64,000 bases of DNA from Plecoglossus altivelis (Eukaryota > Chordata > Actinopteri > Osmeriformes > Plecoglossidae), in the NCBI GenBank assembly GCA_036571765.1, contig BROE01000024.1, positions 310,001-374,000 of the forward strand, written 5' to 3'. Positions 22,440-34,600 of this stretch are shown piece by piece (the stretch's first letter is position 1; each line of letters begins with the position of its first letter). A program made the translations under genes and the position numbers. The notes below the pieces were generated by a model. The model was not told the DNA's origin. It saw only the letters and a program-made list of their open reading frames with translations, and searched no databases.

Positions 22440-24420
22440 CTGGAAACAGACACAGACGAGGTGTTTAATATTACGCACCAGCAAGGAGACATGTGATATT
22501 GGACAAATGCAAACACATTTTTACTTCACCTGAGGAGTAAAATCAGGACAACTGTAATATTCTACCAAGCCAACTGTCCTGCTGAGCTATGTTTGTGTGT
22601 GAGGGTGTGTGCTCTCATGCATCCCATGACCAAAAGACAACTAGACACATTCACAGTAGTGGTTATCATGGCTACAATAATCAGCATCATAATAATTTGT
22701 GATTATAGTGACGCGTAAAATATATTAGCTATCAAGCTAATCAATGTCGACTGACAAGTGATCCGCTACAACATTGTATGTCTGGAAAATGTAAGGCCAG
22801 AGGTGATATTTCAACATCTTTGACAGATGCGGCCTCGTACCACTTCCTAGCCAGCTGCACATACACTATATGTCCCGTGATTAGCCAGCTAGCAATCAAT
22901 GCTAGCTAGTATGGATGACTAGCTAGTTAGCATTAGATTTGGGGGGAGTGTGTATAGCTAGCTAGCTATGCCAGCTAACTGCATTGTGAACGAACTAAAA
23001 TGGCCACATTACAACACATTTTGAAACTGGTGTGGCCACAGTCTTACTCATATAAATGGCATACACCCCTGCTGTTTGCTATATCCTTGTCTAGGTGTAA
23101 GGCTGTCACGCCGGAGGGACGGAGGCTTGAAGCTGTCAACGACCAGCCACAGCCACAGCCACAACCACAAGCACGCGAGCAGCGCCCGTCGCTAGAACGG
23201 AAAATGCCCGAGCAGCCATGAACACTCCTGATATGACGAACTCGAGCTTCTGCTCAATCCGTGAGCGCGCAGGCATCTTGATAAAGCATTATGCAATAAT
23301 TCGGAAACTGATCTGATCAGCTAAAAATGTATTTCTTACCTTTAACAAACGATTTTTTTACCCTTGGTAAAGTCTCCGATGAGTGTCACACGTTCAAAAT
23401 ATAATAATACACTTTGTGTGTTGTTGGCCTGAGGACGAGCATAAGCGGAAGGACGCGCTGCGCCAGCACGGAACTGCAGATTGAGTGACTATGCGCGTAC
23501 GTACGTGCATTGAAAGGATTCAGTTTACGCTTGTTGCGTAAATGCAGCCTGAACAACAAAGCACAATCCAAACCTGTGACTACAAATACTTACGTAAATT
23601 ACTGATCAGAAGTCTCTGAAGCGCGAACTAGAGGGAAAACGGGAGCAGATTTGGGGCGCGAAAGACACTGTCACGAGCGGGAGGCGAAAGCGGACGGGAA
23701 TCAGTGAAAATGAGGAGGCATTACCGGATTTGCGAGACCACCGTACATGCGCTCGCACAAACACTCTTCTTTATTGACAATAATTGCAACGAAAATTTAA
23801 TGAGTCATCCGAAACTCTAGAACATCCACGTTAAAATACGTTTTATATCGTCCCTTAAAGGTCAAGAGATAGATGACCTATGGTATGTATATCCACCAGA
23901 TAGACTCTCACACCCAGGGATGTCGAAAACAGAGTACACATTATATACCACGTATATATAAGTAAATTGGCGCACAACATGAACTACGACTCAATTATTC
24001 ACACAGCCAGTAGGTACATAAACCTGCCTTTCCCTAACAGCAAACAAAGCAGCAAGGTTGTACAGCATATGGCCTGAGGAGGTCTTAAATAGTTCATTCA
24101 CCATAACCTTATCTTTACCTCCTGAGGTGTTTATAACGACTTCTATGAGATGATGGGTCTAAATGACTGGCATTGGATGATCATTAACCCTTCACTAATG
24201 AATCCTGAGTAAGATCATGCTGCATATGACTACTCACAGTGAGGGGTGGGAATTGTCACATTTTAGTTACAGAAACTGTATATTCTTCAAATGTGCTTCC
24301 AATTCCAAGCCATGTCCAACCATGCTGGGAACCTGAGGTACCATTAAACCACACAGGATTCACAGCAACCCACAGAACACACAGCAGACATAAAGACACA
24401 GGAAATATATTTATGTTTCT
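22440..24420. other. zbtb14 5' intron/promoter and intergenic DNA
   Basis: Non-coding. The block at about 23100-23800 is rich in CpG (for example GCGCGAAAG and GAGCGGGAGGCG) and is the best candidate for the zbtb14 promoter. A minus-strand donor-like GTAAGTATT near 23590 could end a non-coding first exon. From 23.8 to 24.4 kb I see nothing recognisable. Confidence 0.4.
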
Positions 24421-26314
24421 GTTTATTTCAGAGTTGCGGGAATTATGGATGCTTCTGAGGGCGCAGCCAGGATGGTTGAGGATGAGAAAGGGGCCAGGGT
24501 GATACAATGTGATTGTCTCAGAGAGAGACAAGGATTTAGGCAGAACTGTGGAGGTTTTTATCTGTTCTGATGAGGCTTGTGCATGGATGGAGACACTCAT
24601 CAAGGATGGGTAGGCTTATAATACAAACACAACAAAGAAAAACATTTTCTTCTGGCCAACTGAGCATGTAAGCTAAACAGACAAAGTGTAAAAAAAAGTA
24701 CTTAATATTTGGGGGTACAAGGAGAGAATGTATTTTGGCATGTCTACAGGATAAATATATACTTGTCCATATTCAGGTCACTAAGGGAGTATTGAGAGTA
24801 AATAAATAGACAGACTCTATCCCTGCAACTTAAGACCACAACATGGATGTGAGCCTGTACAACATAACAGTTCCCTTGTCATGCAATAAACATGTTTCTG
24901 TAAGGCCCAGCAGACGTCTGATTGCCAGGGAACTGTTGTAGTGTGTGTCTTGGTGATATATAAAGAGTGGGTATTATATGCATTTGTAGTGTGTGCTAGT
25001 CCAGTAGTGCTCGGATGTGGTCTTGTCTGATGTGGTGCGGCTTGTGTGATCCTGTGGGGGTTGAAAAGGTGCCCGTCTTGAACTCTTCAGAACTCTCCAG
25101 GTCAGTGAGCCTCAGTCCTGAACAGAGAGCAGACAGGCAGGGTATTTATGATGTCAGACACACAAAGGGTCCTTCTGGAGTCAGAAGATACAGGAGACAG
25201 GACTGAAGACCAGAGACACACCAACTCTTCCACAACAATTCTTCTGCACTGCATATTATCATAGGAGATTGACATGATCACAGTGTTTCCCCTACCATTG
25301 TTTTGGTGGTGTGGCCCGTGACAAATATCTGTTCTCACACTACAGGAATTTAACTTCTTGCTCATCGCTTCAAAATTGTTCATTTGTTCAATTAATTTAT
25401 GAAAGTATGCACAACGTTGCCCTTGTTATTTACACCTGATGGCCCGTTGAGGAGTGCACTATTCAATGACAACATTTACGTGAATTCGCCTATTATCTCT
25501 TTGTGAGAGATGTGGCATTGAGAAAAGCATTTACTTCCTATTTACTTCCTTGCATATACTGTACTAGCTGTATTATGCTAGCTAGTTTAGTTTTGAATGG
25601 CAACGTGCTGATATTTCTTGTCCACAAATGCCCTAATAAACGCATATAACATGGGTTGCTTCCTTTGCTAGGCTACTTGTTCATGCTGCCAGGTATCTCA
25701 CACTGCCTTGCAGGGTCCTGTCATGTGACTTACATTGAAAATGAATGGGAGGCTATAGTCTGGTCTATGCCCTACCTTGAAATCCTAGGGGAAACACTGT
25801 CACATATACAGAATGGCACTAAAAGCAAACCACACTTCAGACAGACAAACAGGCAGGCCGGCAGCCAGACAGACAGACACAGACAACCCTTCAGATAGAC
25901 ATCCAAGATAGCCAGCTAACTAACATCTAGTCAGATAGACAGCCAGCCAGAAAGACAACCATTCATAACAACAGATAGCCAGGAAGACAATCAGCCATTA
26001 AGACAGCCATAAGAACAAACATTCAGAAAGCCAACATGTACGACACCCTGAGAACAGAGAGAAGAGAGGTTGAGAAGATGAAGGCAATGTGAAAGCTGTA
26101 AGCTCAGTGCAGCAAGACAGCAGCTCTAGAAGGCCACCGATATTTGGTTAGTCCATTGACTAGTCCGGGGTTGGTTCAGCGACTAGTACAGGATTAGTTT
26201 GTTGACTTGTCCAAGGTTAGTTAGTTGGCAATTCCAAGGTTAGTTAGTCAGCCAAATAAAGCGTGGAGCACAGCCAGAGGGGGGTGGAGCCAGTTGAGGA
26301 GGCGGAGCTACCTG
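24421..26314 (-). other. Probable epb41l3 3' UTR and downstream sequence
   Basis: The stretch follows the epb41l3 stop at 26315 in the gene sense. The nearest clear minus-strand AATAAA is near 24421, which would give a UTR of about 1.9 kb. It contains degenerate AGACAGACAG/CCAGC runs at about 25840-26040 and GGTTAGTT repeats at about 26150-26250. No coding sequence is seen. Confidence 0.35.
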
Positions 26315-28559
26315 TCACTCCCCTTCCTCAGGTGAAATCTCCGTCTCCTTGTGCACAACCACCCTGGTCACCGACATGTCGGGATGCTGCTCTTTGGCCT
26401 CCTTGATGGCCTGGGCCAGGGCCTGGGGCCACACACAGATCCATACACACACACATAAAGATGCACATATGCATGCACACACATATACACACACACCCAT
26501 ACACACACTCTCGCATACACACACACACACATTCACATCTTGGATGGAGCCACACTAGGGGGTCTGGCAGGAGGAGCAGATCTACACAGTTCTGCTCCCC
26601 AACTGTAATACACAACTGTAATACACAGTTGGGGTACAGATGTGGCCTGTGTAATTATGTATGTATGTTAATGAATGTGTGTATTAGTAAGAGTGTGTGT
26701 GTGAAAGTGTGTATATGTGTGTGTTATCGTACCTCATCATGGTCGATGTCTGCGTCTCCAGAGATCACAATCCTTTTCTCGATTCTTGTTTCAGAGATTC
26801 CTCCCTTCACAGTCTGCATGTATGTGACAGTGTAACCATGGTGATGAGTATGACAGAGTAATGATCACAGGTGATTTGTTGTTACTGTGGTATGGGTGGT
26901 GATGTGATACAACCTTGGTGATATGCGTGGTGGTAGTGGTGCTGCTGGTCTCTGAGGTGATGGTCTGGGCGCTCATCAGAACACCTGCATCAGGCTCCAC
27001 CTCAGCACCGCCCTGCAACCCGACCAAGGTACCCTGGTTGGTCTGATCATGACAAGGAGCATATGCTAGTGTGTGTGACTGAGAAATGGATTGTGTGAAG
27101 GTTTGTATATGATGGTGTGTGTTATACCTCCAAAGATTGGTAAGTGATGGTTTTTTTGGTGGTGTGAACATCCTCTTCCAGGCCTTCTTCTGTAAAGCTG
27201 CTAAAGGTCACAACATCTGACTGCAGCATAGATGAACTCTGGAGAGGAAAGGTCAAAGGTCACCATAGAAATGATCATAGATGTACACGCACCCACAGTT
27301 GGTGTGTTATTATCAGGAATAGGGTTCACCCAGGCATCACTAGAAGGGGGCTTAAGAAGATGTTACTGCTGCCTCTGGAGCATATACTGTAGATGGAGAA
27401 ATTGAGGACAGGAGAAGCAAGGGTAGGAGGATTCAGAAGAGTGGATCTCAGGTGGGTTCTTGGGCAGAGGTAGGTCATTGTTCAGGAGAGTGGATCCCAG
27501 GGAGAGTTCTGGGGCCAGAGGTAGGTCAGTGTTCAGGAGAGTGGATCCCAGGAGAATTTTGGGGCGGAGGTAGTGTTCAGGGTTACCTTCGTCAGAGGCT
27601 CAGTAGTGCTGGTGGAGTCTGGGTCCACCCTGGTCCATTCATCATGTTTCCTTCTTTGTAGGGAGGAAGGGGAGGCAAGGGAGGAGTGGGGAGAGATATC
27701 TCCAGAATCCCTCCAGTCCTCACTGTTCCCCTCAGAAACAGACTCCTCCTCCCCAGAACCACGATCAGGACATGGACTGGGAGCCAGAGTCACATCCAGA
27801 CCTGGACCATGGATTGGGCTACTCTGTTCCTCATCCTGCTCCTCCTGGCCCTCCTCCTCCTTCAGCCCACCATGGTCCTCCTTCAACCCACCCTGGTCCT
27901 CCACCTCATCTTTCTGCTCCTCCTCCTCCTGCCCCCTCTGCTCCTCATCCTCCATCCACCCTGCCTCCCTAATGGCTGCCTGTAGAACCTGGTCCACAGT
28001 TGTCTGGGCAGAAGCAGCCAGTGACGCTACGCTAAGAACGTCACTGAGCTCGCTTGCCTCACTCTCAGACCCTGACTCAGGAATGTCTCCCAGCAGCCCC
28101 TGTTCTGTGCCATCCTCCATCTCTACCTGGACTTCTTGTTCCTGCTTTGGCTTCGCCTCTAGCTGTTCCTCTATCATCTGGTCTTTGTCAAGAGAAGAAT
28201 TCATTTCTGCTGCTGTAACTCTCTCTAGAGTCTCGCCGGTCTGAAATACACAAGATTGCTGAGTGTTAGTCTAGACCAGCACCAGATAGACACAGACAGA
28301 AGACAGACAGGAGACAGGGAGGCAGACAGACAGGCAGGCAGACAACTAGAAAGACGGACAGGCAGGTAGACAGAGAGACAGTCAGGCAGGTGTATGAGCT
28401 ATTCTCCACCTTCAGTAGCATAAGTCCAGAGGAGGGGCCGGGAGGCCAGACACGAGGACTGGTTTGGTCTCTGGCCGACTGCAGCAGGGCCGTCAGCTCT
28501 GGGGACATCTCATCAAATGTTGGCTTGGGCTGGGCAGACGCACACAGACACACACACAG

Positions 28560-28602
<43 letters not shown>

Positions 28603-31600
28603 AAGCATGCGGAAACAAGCACACATACACATAGAGAGTAGAAGAAACATGAAATATAAAGGAACATTATAGACATTATACAGGGTAGAAATATACAGGC
28701 ATAGTCACACAACGATTGACATGAAAGTGTCAGGGTGTGTGTCTAGACATAGGCACAGCAGAAACACACATGCACATACATGCATAACACATGTGTGACA
28801 GCAGCAGGGACTGGATCTGTTAACATTCCCAATTAGAGTGATGTGGAAAAAAAGGCCTCACAGCAGTGACCAGACCAGACCAGGCCAGACAGGCAGTAGT
28901 GACCAGAGCAGGCCTGTTAGAAAGCACTAACTGGACCATCCGACCAGGCCTGACAGCAGCAGTGACCAGACAATGCCTGACAGGCAGCAGTGGGTAAATA
29001 ATAAAGCATCATAATTATTGAATAATTATCAAGCAGAGCAGAAGAACGGGTCAGATGGCACCAGAACATCCTGCTTTTGTTCTGGACTTGGTCCTGTCCG
29101 AGCAGTGAGTAGTGGCTTACGCCAGACCAGGCAGGGTGGGGACTGGGTGGGCTTCAGGCGTACTAGAAGAACTGAGGAGGAGGGGTAAGGAGGAGGCGGG
29201 GGGAGGAGGAGGAGGGATGAAGGGGAGAAAGAGAGGTGGAGAGGAGGGATGGGGTTGAGGAGGAGAGAAGCAAAGATGTGAAGAGAAGATAAAGGCATGA
29301 AGTGGAGGAAAGGTGTGTCCATGCAGGATTGAGAAGGTATGTCCTACCACTCTAGAACCGGGGGATGTTCTGGTCAGGTAGGGCTGGGGGGCAGGGCTGA
29401 GACGTGGATCCACCAAGGGGGACTTGGGCAAGGGGGAGCGGGGGGAGAGGGGGGACAGAGGGGTAAATGGGGTGAGGGGGGTGACAGGGGTAGTCTTATC
29501 TCCCAGGTGTCCAGGTCCCTTCAGCAGCTCATTCTGATCCTGGAGCTCTTGGCTCCTGTTGCTCCTTAGGCCCAGAGCCAGGCTAGAACCCAGAGCAGAA
29601 TCTGACCCTAGACCCAGGCCAGACCCTGACACTAGGGTCAATCTGGGACTTAAAGCCTGACTAACCCCTGCTTCTGGTTCAAGGTTATGAGGGGAGATAG
29701 GTCCTGGAGGAGAGGTGGGGGTGCGTGCCTCTCTGATGGTGATAAGAGGTGTGTTCCCTCTGCCATCCAGCCTAGCCATGCCTCCTGGACCTGCGGCATC
29801 ACTGTCTGTCTCCACAGGAATTATCTTGACTGTAGCAGTGGCTTCCTTTGCCCCTCTTCTCAGCTCTTGGGCAAGCATAGCTGCGGCAGCTGCCTCCCCT
29901 CCCTCCCTGGACTTGGTAGTCATGGTGACAATCTTGCCAGAGGTGGTGTCATAACTCTTGCCAAGTGTGTAGCTCTTGTCCTTAGCTTCCTGTCCAAGGG
30001 CATAGTTCCATTCTCTGCCCTCTTGACCAGGGGTCGTGACCACAGCTTGAGCCCTGCTTGTGACGGCCTGCTTGCTGTAGCTAGCTGCGTTGGTCTTGTC
30101 TGCTACCTGGGGAGGGACCTTACTGACTATCACCCAGCCATCACAGTCCTGCAGCCAAGGCACAGAGGTTAGTCTGGATTAGCCTGATATAGCCAGATTA
30201 AACCTGGACGAGCCTGTGTAAACATGGGCTAACCTGGGTAAGAATGACAGCCCAAATTAACCTGGACTAGCACTCCGATATATGGACCCATTTGTTTGAA
30301 ATAAACATAATTGAATTGAAATAAACTTAATTGAAATAACAAGTTTACCTGGGTCATCCTTAATAAACTTAATCAGAGTTAGCCAAGGCTTGCGTGAGTT
30401 AGCCTCAGGTAGCCTGGGCTAGCAGGGGTTAGCCTGAGTTAACCTGGGTTTGTATGGGTTAGCCTAAATCATAATAGGGTAGTCATGGGTACTCTCTGTA
30501 AAACAACGTTAATTTGTGTATGCTCAGCTAGTGTAATTTGTGTTAGCCTAAAAGCCTTGTTTGTCTGATTTGTAAACAGCTGAAGCACAGTGAGAATTAC
30601 AGTTTAGTTACAAGGGCAGATTAGATGTCAGTTCCTCACTCAACACATATCTTTAAATGTCAGAAATGTGTTTGATTTGTAAACAGCTGAAGCACAGTGA
30701 GAATTACAGTTTAGTTACAAGGGCAGATTAGATGTCAGTTCCTCACTCAACACGTCTTTATATGTCAGAAATAAAGACATACTCAACAAATATACTAACA
30801 ACCAGCACATCCTTTCTTGATTGTGGTTATCGGTCACTGTTGTCATTGTGTGTGATCGACATCTGGTTCAACCTACTACAGTTGAACTAGTTTCCAGAGG
30901 CTGGGCTAGAGATGCTGCCAGAGAACCATCCTCTACTCTACAAACAGACAGGGAAGCGGACAGACAAGCCAGCATTAGTCAACGAGGATGGAAACTAGCT
31001 TTGAGTCATGCATGTATGTGTGTGTGGATGTGCGTGTTTGTGTGTGTATTTCCCTGCACAGCAGTCACAACAGTCTGTCAGCCTTTTTGTGTTCCATGAT
31101 GTGTGTGTGTGTGTGTTTGTGTGTGTGAGTGATTAAGTTGTCTCACTGTTAAAGTGCTCATCAGAGCTGAAATGTTGTCTTTAAGATTGTGGATGTTTAG
31201 AGATGGAGTTTTATGCCCCGCTAAGACCCTGAGGTTTACAGGTGTTTCTCAATTTCTTGATTTAAGATTCCTGGTCTCTGTTGATCTCTGCAACTTATTC
31301 TCTCATACTGGTACTGTTCATTTAAACTAATCTGCAATCCAAGAAATGTTGCGTTGCCATGTGGATAGTGATCTTACCTCCTCAGGTTCCAGGGGCTCTA
31401 TCATGGGGGCGTCATCCAGGCGTGGCGAGCGCAGAGGGGAGGAGGACAATCTCTTCTCCCATTCACTGAGGCCAGTAGGGACAGCACCAGACTCCATGAA
31501 GCTCCTCTTGAGGTTGGTGATGTGGCTCTGGTGTTTCTGCAGCTCCTCAGGGCTCCCCAACGTGTCCTGACACACACACTTGTTTAGTGCATCATATTCT

Positions 31601-34600
31601 GTAAAATAGCTTGTGTGTGTCAGACAGAACACCTTTCCTCAGTGCCCCACCCAGACCCCCTCTACAGTATATAGTTCCAATATACCACACTTAACACCCC
31701 AACTATCCCACACCCAACACCAAACATACCCCTACACCCCATTTAACTCACACTCAATACCCCAACTAACCCAACCTCAACACCACACCACACCTAACTA
31801 GCCCACAGCCAACACCATACCTAAACCTTAATCGAATAAAATCAAACTTTTCATACCAGAAAGCAACACAATGTACTTCACAGAAGGGAGTCAGTCACTC
31901 CACACCTAACCCTACAACACACTCATCACAACACCTAACACCCAGACTTGGGGTAAATGATGTGAAAGGTAGGCCTATATAAATATACCAGTATGACTTG
32001 GGTTTACGATATGGATTTTGACTATATCGTGATAACTGCGGTAGAGCAGAGGGTAGATTCACACCAGACAAGGCATTCCATTACAGTACTGAACGCAAAT
32101 ATTGCAATCATTCTATGCAAACATCACAAGCAATCTTCCACATCCTCACGAGTATTGTACAGATGGAGCAGAACATTGTTTTCTGTCTTAGTAATTTGGT
32201 TTTATATGACACTTACAGACTTAAACATCAAAATTGCAGTATGGAATAGTGTAGCCATGCAAGCAAACATGCCAGGTTGGTTAGAATGGTGAAATGTTTA
32301 TAGTTATTACTGCTGTTGCATTGCAGGTTTCTGTTATACTGCAGGCTGCTGTTACATTGTAGGATGTTGTTATACTACCTGGTAGACGGCTGTTATACTG
32401 TAGATTGCTGTTTTACTGTAGGATGATGTTATACTGTTGGCGGATTATATTGTGGTTATTGTAGGTATATTGTACTGTAGGTTATATTGTAGGGTGATGT
32501 TATACTGTGAACATATGCTATTCTATGTTTTAAAACTGGTGGTGCAAAGGGTAGTGATCAATTTTTTGCTTACAAAAATATGGTCAAAATAAATGTTATA
32601 TCTTAAAATGTTAAATTAATCATTGGAGTACAACAACCCATGATATGACATACAACTCTGAAATCACGTAAACATTTTCTAAAAAAGCATTCGTTTTTTT
32701 CCTTAATTTGAAAATGTAAATGTTTTCACCCCAACTGTAGGGTTTACAAATGCACCCCCTGCATCCGCACTATTACTGCCCATGACTGTAGGGTGCTGCT
32801 GTTACACTGTAGGCTGCTGTTATACTGTAGGCTGCTGTTATACTGTAGGCTGCTGTTATACTGCCTGGTAGATGATAGAGAATTAAGGATGTAATCTTTA
32901 TACTGCATATAAGGGGTACTGTTGTTTAGCATAGATGCCCCCCCCCAAATAATTCTAGACAAAGACAATGCTTTACCTTTATCTTCACTAAGCAAAACTT
33001 AAACAAATTCCAGATTGTGTTGGAAACAGGGTCATGCTCCATATTGTACTTTCCCATTTGAAGACACGTTTCCATTTCAAGACACGCGAACATTAAGATG
33101 AAAGGAGACTGCTAGTTCCTCAGACAACTTTGTACTACCATGACGACTTGTCTTGTCTCTTGGTTCATGTGCTATTGGCTGCATATATGCAGTCTGTGTG
33201 TGAGTATGTTTAGCCATACCTGTGTGGGTGTATGTGCGTGTGGCTTTACCTGTGTCTTCAACTCAGACTCGTCCTCCTGTTCCGACTGACGGCATGAAAA
33301 GTGGAGAAAAGCAAATTACAAAAGCAGCAATTCATAGCAGCTAAAACAGCATAACAGGTACAATGTGTGTGACAAGGTTAGGGTGACAGGGTGAGGGTGG
33401 CAGAGTTAGGGGAACAAGGTAAGGGTGACCGGTGGGGGTGACAGGGTTAACAGGGCTTGCAACTGATACCATTTTAACTGCATCTGCTCCCGATATTGTG
33501 TCTGTGCGACCTCAAAATATATTGAGGAGCATTTGTGAGAGCAAACCTTTTTTAATTCTTTAAATACAATAGCTAATTACTAATATAGCTGGACAAGCTA
33601 TCTCTTAATACTGTTTGTTGCGTGATAGCTTGATAAATGGTTGAAATGCGTGAGTCTCATCGCAGGGAGCTAACTAGCATGCAAAGTGCAACTAAAATAA
33701 TATCTGTATTGTGGTGCTCTTTTAGATTTGGTTGGTGCTCCTGAAATTTTGCAGGTGCTCCTAACGTTTTAAAGTTGGGAGCACCAGTGCCACCTAGTAA
33801 AAAGGTTCATGTCAAGCCCGGGTTAGGCTGATAGGGTTAGGGGTGACAGGATTATGGTGACAGGGTTAGAGAAACAGGATTAGGGTGACTGAATTAGGGT
33901 CAAATGGTTAGGGTGACAAGGCTAGAGTGAGAGTGACCGGGTTAGGGTGAAGGTGACAGTACCAACCTCAGTGGCTGTGAGATCTCCATCTACAGCTGTG
34001 TCTGTCAATTCGGTCTACGCAAGAGTAGGACGAGGAGGAGAAGGTGTAGCAGGAAGACGAGGAGCCGAAAGAAGAGGGTTCCAGATGTAAACATAAAGAA
34101 AACACGATGAGTCCTGAACCAAGACAAGCCTTTATTTGAAAGTGTGCGAGTCGATCTTCTACCTTGGTATCTTGGCGTACAGGTGTCGGGGGGCTGGGTT
34201 GGGAGACCTCTGAAACCTTTGTTGTCTCGTCCTCTTCCTCCACCTCTACTGCTCTGTTCTTCTCCACCTCTACAACTCTCCTTTCTTCCACCTCTACCGC
34301 TCTCCTCTCCTCCACCCTCCGCATTACTTTTATATCCTCCACCCGCTCTTCTGCTTTCCACTCCTCTAACCTCTTCTCTGGTGTTACTGTGGTGATCAGG
34401 TCACTCATGGCAATGCCCTTCGATGCTGCATACAAGCCAGAACCCATCTCTACAAAACACAAGTACACACATCTGAATGTGAGCAATATGGTCTGTACTG
34501 CAGTAACCTGTGGGGTGAACCTACCATGCAGAACTGCAGAGAGAAACCAGCCAGCAACACAGCATCCAGCTTGCTAGACAGATAAGCTGATCCATGAAAA

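Noticed and set aside
26328..26615. Short frames rich in Cys/Val or His/Thr around CA/TG repeats
   Set aside because: These are translations of microsatellites next to the last epb41l3 exon. The same applies to similar frames near 16184-16520, 28266-28712 and 35024-35260.
27573..28244. A 223-codon plus-strand open frame
   Set aside because: It is the antisense shadow of the 654-bp epb41l3 exon; the Ser-rich translation is the complement of Glu-rich codons.
29117..29347. Extension of the 801-bp epb41l3 exon frame to the left
   Set aside because: A good donor (GTG|GTAGGA) occurs at 29348/29347, the following sequence is simple Pro/Ser repeat, and only the spliced model closes in frame.
33822..33965. 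Possible interstitial telomere repeat
   Set aside because: GTTAGGG occurs, but always followed by TGACAG or similar; the period is about 13, not 6.
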